In this document: positions 58,046 to 64,000 of the stretch, piece after piece
How the letters are laid out: each line of letters opens with the position of its first letter
Numbering within the stretch: position 1 is the stretch's first letter
Origin: Cladopsammia gracilis
Taxonomy: Eukaryota > Cnidaria > Anthozoa > Scleractinia > Dendrophylliidae
Assembly: GCA_022457155.1 (NCBI GenBank)
Contig: JAJGOT010000312.1
Location: forward strand, 725,001 to 789,000
Length of the DNA: 64,000 bases
Direction: 5' to 3'
The notes under the pieces: model-generated
Databases searched by the model: none
What the model was told of the DNA's origin: nothing
What the model saw: only the letters and a program-made list of their open reading frames with translations
Program-made: the position numbers and the translations under genes

Positions 58046-58903
58046 AATCGCGAAATTTAGTATGAGCGTGCAATCGCGTTTTAGTTTGTAAAACCTGTCA
58101 AAATTCGCGGGGAATTTTCTTATACAAATGTATGGAAAAGTTGAAACGCGATTGGGTAAAAACTCGCACCATTTTCTCAATCAATTAGAAGTTAGACCGA
58201 AACCAATTGTGAGTCGCTTGCACAAGTTTTTCTGTGCTTAGTGCCGGCTATGTGTGTTTTCTTTGAGTTGATTCAGTGGATTCCGCTTGGATTGTCCGCA
58301 TCTGTTGTAGTTAGACATTAGAGTCTGCATTTCCCGCGAACTGCGAACGTCAAGAAGTCACGTGACCAGTACCTTGCCGTCAGGTTTACGTTGTACGGCG
58401 AGACCACGCTCTAGAGGTAAGTGATTTACCGCAAAGTCTTTTGCACCCTAAAACATCACAATCCCACGTTTGAGAGGGAATACTACTTTTTAGAACTCTT
58501 TCGCTTATTAATTATCCAATTCTTTTTCACAGAAACGTAATTTTGAAGACGATTTGTCAGCTAAAATAGAAGTGAACGAATGAATTAAAACAAACATGGC
58601 AGCCGGCTATTTGTTGTTGGAACTGTTTTGCCAGTCGGATTACTTTGTGGTTAAACTGCGATAAATAAAGTAAAACAAAAGCCAGTTTCTGGTGATATGT
58701 GAATGCATGAATGTATATGCATGAATGTATACTTTGTTTCCTAGATGGCTCCGGTAATAGGCATAGATTATGTTCATACGGTGAACTCCGAACTGTAAAT
58801 TGCTGGCCGACGTTTGTGGTTTGCGGTTTAAGGGGAAACCCTCAATCTTAAGGTGTCTATTGTGCAATTGAAAACCCCTCCATGTAACTTACACTTAACT
58901 TAC

Positions 58904-59106
58904 TCTATCACGAGCCTTGCAAATTTCTTATGAAATTCACCAAACATGTCCGCCCCAATGTCAATGAACTGAAATCGTGTGGTTGATAAAAGATTAAACA
59001 TTTCAGGATGTTTCTCTTTCAACTCCTCTGCAATGTGAAAGCCATCCACAAATTGATTAGCGCCTCCTTTACTTGACACTTGCTCGATACAGTGAAGTAT
59101 TAGAAC
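58904..59106 (-). CDS. gamma-butyrobetaine dioxygenase-like gene, penultimate exon
   Basis: The acceptor CCTCTTTAG precedes GTTCTAATA and the donor is GATAGA then GTAAGT. The exon encodes VLILHCIEQVSSKGGANQFV, DGFHIAEELKEKHPEMFNLL and FQFIDIGADMFGEFHKK. LHC..Q, G..VDGF and L..KHP..F..L match the central part of gamma-butyrobetaine/trimethyllysine dioxygenases. It ends with two bases (GA) that join G at 46614 to give ...RLVIE then LDENEH. The HxD iron-binding pair should be in the preceding exon, which I could not find to the right and which may lie beyond the window. Confidence 0.8.
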
Positions 59107-59898
59107 CTAAAGAGGACAAATTATTAGAAAACATTATGAAGTCTCAGCATTTTAGACATTTAGCTCAATTATGGCCTGTCTGAGAGGTCAGTACTCGCTT
59201 TGAATATTTTATTTCTTAATCCCCAGACAAATTCAAAGTGATTCTCCCCCAAACATTCTTTCATTGTAACATTTGCAGTGCCTAATTTTTAGAAGCAAAT
59301 TTTTAAATTTCATTTTTGGCATTTTTTGGAAGTAAATAATGTATTTAGTGACCTGTCTAAACCGTTTTTCAATCCGATCAAGGGAAAACGGTTTTTTTTC
59401 GGTCGTAATTTTCGCATTTGCACGGCCGCCATTAAATTTGCACTCCTGGCCCCGGTTGTTCAAAAGGTGGATAGCGCTATCCACCGGATAAATCACTATC
59501 CAGTGGATAAGCATTAGCAAAATCAATTGTGTTATACTGTAAAATAATAAAAATGCAAGCAATGAAACGTCACATATGTATATTTATACTATGCTTAAGG
59601 GAAACGTGTTTTTGTTGTTGAAAAAAATATGCAATAAGAATTATATAATCTTGGACATTTAAAAATGTTGCTGAGTCGCTCTTAACTTATACCTTGTGGA
59701 TGTTCTTTCGTTGTGATTAAATGATATTTTCTCTGGTGTGATTTTGGTACAGAGCAGATGCTTTGCGATAATTATCACTCGGTATTTCAAAGAGAAATTA
59801 ATTCACTAAATGATGATGTTTACCTTAAGGTCAATTGGTTTATTATGGGACTCCTACTTCAGGTTAACATTTCGTGACAATACTTCCTGGAAAATGGA

Positions 59899-60110
59899 GG
59901 CAGCGTGGTCGAGTGGTTAGGGCGTCGGACTTATAATCCGGAGGTCCCGGGTTCAAGTCCCGCTCTGACCACTTGCTGGAGTTGTTTCACGGCAGACCCA
60001 AGTTCAACTCCTCGACCACGCTTGTAAAATAGCCAAACTGGTTTGCCTCCTGCCAGTTGGGATTTTTAAAAAATGTTATGTTCTATTTGAATATTTGTTT
60101 CTATATTTAG
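59899..60110 (+). mobile_element. tRNA-derived SINE
   Basis: The head reads GTGGTCGAGTGGTTAGGGCG (A-box) and CCCGGGTTCAAGTCCCGCTC (B-box), with a five-pair anticodon stem and a TAT anticodon. The acceptor strands do not pair well, and a non-tRNA body follows (GTTTCACGGCAGACCCAAG, GGTTTGCCTCCTGCCAGTTG). RNA polymerase III transcription is expected, mobilised by a partner LINE. Confidence 0.6.
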
Positions 60111-60119
60111 TGTCCCCAA

Positions 60120-61190
60120 TTAGTGCTCGCGCGCTAAATACTTTGACACTTAAATAAAGTGATTTTTATTTTTTCCATTCTTATATTTACTCATTTTTAG
60201 CGTAAAAGCCTTCATATCTTTCCGAGATCATACCAGATTTTTATTTCATATAAATTTTAGCTTATCCACATTTCGCTGAGAAACACCTTGTTAGTATAAA
60301 TATCTATGATCACAGAATTATTTACACATCTATTGGCCTTATGTTCTAACAGGTGTCCAATCAAGATAATGAAATAAAACTCAGGTCAAGTTTTATTAAG
60401 CGCGCTACCTGGAAATAGTAATCTTAATTAGAGTAACTTGTTCTGATTCAACTGTCTTATTTTTCCGTAAAACTATATCGAATCAGATGACTTTTTCGGA
60501 CATTATATCGGGACTGTTTAATTACCTTTTGGATCCTGTTCACACATCACTAATACGATAAAACGTGGTGTTAGATAACAAAGGATCTATGGTCAACCAA
60601 AGATCTTCCAAGGTCGTTCAGTGTAATATGATATTACTTATTTACATATTCCCGTAAATGATATGGAAAAGGCTGGACTAAACTTAGCCAATCACGAATG
60701 ATGAAGAAGCTCGTCATCTTTAGTTTTCTGTTTTATGTAACGAATCTTCAGACAGCAATTTTACTTTTATCCTTTTTGTAAAAGCCTTAACCTTACGATA
60801 GAACTCTACCTTGTAATTTTTATATTTCTCTTGTAGTTTTATTTTGGCTGGGCATTTCGGAAATGTTAGTTAAAATTGGTGGAAAAGTCAGCTTTGATAC
60901 TGACAAACATATCGAAGGAATATATGTTAATGATTTTCCTTAGCCAATCATATTAAGGCTTACGTTAGCCTACATTACAATTTGATATGATTTTGACATT
61001 GATTGAAGGCTAAGTCTGAGCCCAGATAAAAGCTACGTGAGAAACATTCTGGTCAGATTTGTGAGTAACGCTGTACTGTAAAGTTCAGTAGAAGGGTAAA
61101 GAGAATGAGTTAACCACAGATGAGAGACTGATTGATTGAACTTTTTCGTTGAGTGTTAGAAGTAGGCTGCTAGTCCCCCTAACGCCGTTC
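60120..61190. other. interior of the 2-kb TIR element
   Basis: AT-rich, without a convincing reading frame or further TIR pair. Confidence 0.4.
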
Positions 61191-61194
61191 TAAC

Positions 61195-61425
61195 AATACA
61201 CTGGATAGTTATTTATCCGATGGATAGCGCTATCCACCGGATAAATAACTATCCAGTGTATAAGCATTAGCAAAATCAATTGTGTTACACACTGGATAGT
61301 GATTTATCCGATGGATAGCGCTATCCACCGGATAAATAACTATCCAGTGTATAAGCATTAGCAAAACCAATTGTGTTATACACTGGATAGTGATTTATCC
61401 GATGGATAGCGCTATCCACCTTTTG
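61195..61425. repeat. three 91-bp tandem subterminal repeats
   Basis: TGGATAGCGCTATCCACC occurs at 61221, 61312 and 61403. Each is inside a palindrome of the type TTTATCCGATGGATAGCGCT. Confidence 0.85.
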
Positions 61426-61519
61426 AACAACCGGGGCCTGACGTTCCAGTCACTTTCGCTGGCTATCTTTTGGAACTTCAGGAACATGCAAATTTAATGG
61501 CGGCCGTGCAAAAATGCGA

Positions 61520-62157
61520 ATAGTAAATTTTACTTGTCCCGTTGGTCAAGTGCTTTTGGAAATCCACTTGTCCGAGATCAAGAAGTACTTTTTTCAGACG
61601 AGCGGTTGTTGGAACACAGGCAGCCCAAGCTCAGTATTGTGATGGTTCTTTGATATTACGCAACGAACGATTTATAGACTTTCTATGGGAAATTCACTTT
61701 CATCTTATAAATGCTAAAACTATATTGGAAGTGAAGTGCTGCCGCATTGCGAGATGTGTCACACTGGCTAAGAATCTTGAAAACGTCGGGCTGACATAAA
61801 TCAAGTTTACGCCATCGCCGTGGAATTTTAGTTCTTTCGGTTGTTTGCTTTTTATGAATTTTTATTTCGTTTAGTTGAAGGAACAAAACAGCCTTGTGTG
61901 CAAAAATTCACCGCCGATAGAAGATGTAAACAATGTACGTGTCTTGCGACGGTTCTTGCGAGTTTCGGTTGCGCTAGTGAATGTTTCTCGGGCGAAAATA
62001 ATGTTTCGGATACATACTGAGGAATAAAAATTGGATTTATTTTCGTGTGTTTGATTGCGAGATGCTTTATGAAATAGCTGCGTTATGCGTTACTGGAAAG
62101 GTTTCAAATTACTTTTTAACATTATGCAAATTGCAACATTTTTACCTCAACTGAAAA
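61520..62157. other. unassigned DNA
   Basis: Follows the outer inverted repeat. An 85-codon frame at 61542-61799 has no recognisable features. Confidence 0.35.
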
Positions 62158-62347
62158 AAAGGTAATAGGTCCATGATAACCGTCACATCACCAAATGAAG
62201 AAACCATAATGAAGGAAAATGTTTCTTAGACCTAACGAGGGAAAACCTGTTTTAAAACAGCTTTTCCCTCGTTAGGTCTAAGAAACATTTTCCCTCGTTA
62301 TGGTTTCTTCATTTGGTGACGTGACGGTTATCATGGACCTATTGCCT
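62158..62347. mobile_element. 190-bp palindromic MITE
   Basis: GGTAATAGGTCCATGATAAC and its near reverse complement (GGTTATCATGGACCTATTGCC) border arms of about 90 bp. The centre holds GCTGTTTTAAAACAG-like symmetry. No coding capacity. Confidence 0.75.
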
Positions 62348-62349
62348 GA

Positions 62350-63127
62350 AAAAATATATTTCAAAGGGCTAAATTTGTTTCTCCCTTCCTAAATTATCAC
62401 TTCTGTCGTCAACTTTGATTAAATTTATAAGTTTCATTCAAAATTTATTATAATAATGGCAGGAAAACTTCCAGCAATCGAAAAGTTGTTTTGACCCCGG
62501 GTCCGGACCAGGCAAAATAAACTGAAAGATTCATGGCTTCGACTGAAGACCACTTTGCGGCTACATTTGCATTCACTTCAAAAGTGTCTGAAACACAGAC
62601 CAGCTTGTTACAAGATTTAGCTAAAACCAAACGCGCTTCGATCTTTGTTAGACTGCTCACACTATTCCAATACTCCGTATCATCAAACCGTGAACTAACG
62701 TGCATGCAGATTCCATGCCTAATACATACAACGACGCCTAAGTATACGCTCCCACAGCGTCTTGTTCCACAGAGACCCAGCAACAACGTTGACCTTGAGA
62801 AGAGCCTTTGTCCTTCAACTGATTTCCAGCGTACTTTTAGACATTACCAAGTCGAATGAATAGCAGAAAAAGCTTGAAAACCAGTCGAAAATGGCGTCGA
62901 AACAACAGTTTAACTCGTGCATCAATGCATGCTCGAGTCGGCTTGTCATCACTTTGTTTTGATTGGATGCCGAGGCTCTCCCGAGACTGCCGACGGTTTC
63001 GTAGTAGATCTTCTTCCGCTCTTGATTGGTTCTCAAACAATTCATTGTTACTTTCGGAAAACCGAGACAGACAGAAGGACAGAATTGCAGCAATAAAGAT
63101 ATTAATGTAGAAATAAAATTCACTTAC
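62350..63127. other. unassigned DNA left of a possible first exon
   Basis: Moderately GC-rich with overlapping short frames on both strands (for example 62533-62859 plus, starting MASTEDHFAATF). None carries a motif I recognise. Confidence 0.35.
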
Positions 63128-63348
63128 CTCGACATTGGGTTTTCGTTGTGTCTTTTATGCAATTTGGGCGAAAATTGTGTCCATTTTCGACGGTTTTGTG
63201 GCTTACGAGTTTTTGCGATGTTGGTTGTCGTCCACTCATATAAAAGCGAAGCAAGGTCGCTCGCGGCGACCTCGTCCCACAAATCGCTCTCGCATCCCAA
63301 AGAGACGGACCGAATCGCCATAAAAACACCACAGCCATAAGGCCACAT
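63128..63348 (-). CDS. possible first coding exon, unknown protein
   Basis: On the minus strand an ATG at 63348, or a better one at 63321 (ATGGCGATTCGG), opens MAIRSVSLGCESDLWDEVAA and continues to HKRHNENPMSR. The exon ends at a strong donor (TCGAG then GTAAGTG). The product is unfamiliar. Whether it belongs to the dioxygenase-like gene or another minus-strand gene cannot be settled. Confidence 0.35.
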
Positions 63349-63735
63349 AAATTTCCTATCACATCAACTCGTTTCGGCGATCGCACTGTGATTTTCGGGG
63401 GAGAAATTTCAAATAATATTCGGTTTTCTGCAATCTTCCCGTGCGCTCGGCTGTTTTGGCGGTAACGGCCGCAAGAGCGTGACCATGATCATGTGACATT
63501 CTGCACTCTCATTGGCCAATTCAAAACAACAACTACGCGCAATAAGTAGACTGTCTAAGGGAGGCAAAAGACAAATTTTGTCGCCAGTCAATACACACAC
63601 TGGCCCCCGTGAGTCGAAATCGTGTCGCGCTGTTGTCTATGAATCAGCCAATCATACCAGAGTTTTGGTCACTTAAATTTTTAAAATCATTGATGTGTGC
63701 AGTTGTAAACAAAATTTGCCTTTTGAGACCTTAAA
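63349..63735. promoter_or_regulatory. possible divergent promoter
   Basis: A more GC-rich interval with an ATTGGCC (CCAAT-type) motif at 63511 and CG-rich stretches, lying between two outward-facing candidate first exons. The assignment depends on those exons being real. Confidence 0.3.
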
Positions 63736-63855
63736 ATGTTTTCGAGACCGAAAAGACCTTTAGAAGATCATGGACTAGATCCGAACTCAAATAAAATACT
63801 AATCTCGGAATCTTCCCTCTATTTAATATCTACGTTGGAAGATGTGGCTTTTAAG
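63736..63855 (+). CDS. possible first coding exon, unknown protein
   Basis: ATG at 63736 opens a 40-codon exon (MFSRPKRPLEDHGLDPNSNK, then LYLISTLEDVAFK) ending exactly at a codon boundary before GTAATT. The protein is unfamiliar and further exons would lie beyond the window. Confidence 0.35.
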
Positions 63856-64000
63856 GTAATTCCCTGGAAAAATAATCTGTCATAGATTTGTAATGAAACT
63901 TGGCACAAATATTGAACAAGTCATGAAGGTTCCAATTAAAATTGCAACAAAAATGAGGGGTCACCGTGCTCGTTTTAGTGGTATACTGCTGACGAATACA

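Larger units (their letters stand above)
46615..58903 (-). other. 12.3-kb intron of the dioxygenase-like gene
   Basis: The intron begins GTAAGT at 58903 and ends CTGACAG at 46615. It contains a retroelement nest (three Penelope-like copies or fragments, a LINE and an LTR/gag fragment), a SINE and long (AT)n tracts. Confidence 0.7.
59449..61437. mobile_element. 2-kb TIR element with asymmetric terminal repeats
   Basis: GCCCCGGTTGTTCAAAAGGT and its reverse complement are the ends. CTG borders both sides (59446-59448 and 61438-61440). TIRs extend over GGATAGCGCTATCCACCGGA. The right end has three tandem 91-bp copies of this subterminal sequence, the left only one. No transposase frame. A SINE sits inside. 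Confidence 0.7.

Noticed and set aside
59899..59972. Functional tRNA-Ile (UAU)
   Set aside because: The anticodon arm and the A/B boxes look good, but acceptor strands pair poorly, the T-stem has a mismatch and a SINE body follows.

Overview
This window looks like a repeat-rich animal genome, most likely an anthozoan cnidarian such as a stony coral. The inference rests on intron-split genes with GT/AG junctions, AT-rich DNA with long (AT)n and poly-G tracts, many small hairpin elements with short terminal inverted repeats (TIRs), GIY-YIG Penelope-like elements carrying hammerhead ribozymes, and tRNA-derived SINEs. No operons or bacterial features are seen. Assignments come from reading the sequence by eye; no database search was possible.

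Host genes are few and widely spread. At the left edge, two minus-strand exons (356-603, 4016-4586) encode a Cys/His-rich protein with four C1-like zinc modules. At 40706 there is the first coding piece of a RecQ-like helicase with a cluster of ETS-type motifs upstream; its reading frame runs into an inserted element. The last two exons of a gamma-butyrobetaine dioxygenase-like gene (58904-59106 and 46281-46614, minus) splice in phase across a 12.3-kb intron packed with retroelements. Two possible first exons (63128-63348 minus and 63736-63855 plus) diverge from one interval at the right edge.

The most notable structure is a 10.76-kb DNA transposon at 9409-20168. It has 112-bp TIRs that differ at two positions and TA target duplications. 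It carries two multi-exon genes facing each other. The plus-strand gene (five exons, 9548-14518, 564 codons) encodes an unfamiliar protein ending in a SAM domain. The minus-strand gene (six exons, 20012-14835) encodes a Tc1/mariner-type DD34E transposase. A deletion derivative of the same family (15287-16054) sits inside the transposase's last intron. The whole element appears to lie inside an older TA-flanked element (8585-20510).

Region by region: 0-9 kb has the zinc-module gene, a fragment with an R2-like endonuclease domain, a LINE endonuclease fragment and several TIR elements. 20-26 kb has TIR elements and unassigned DNA. 26-31.5 kb is a diverged tandem array of roughly 1.5-kb units. 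32.7-38.8 kb has Penelope and LINE fragments and an element whose TIRs are built from 152-bp tandem repeats. 40-47 kb has the helicase fragment and many TIR elements. 47.6-57.7 kb is a retroelement nest: one nearly complete Penelope-like element (52.8-55.8 kb) head-to-head with a second copy, itself split by a 5'-truncated L1-like LINE, plus an LTR with a partial gag. 59-62.4 kb has a 2-kb TIR element holding a tRNA-derived SINE.
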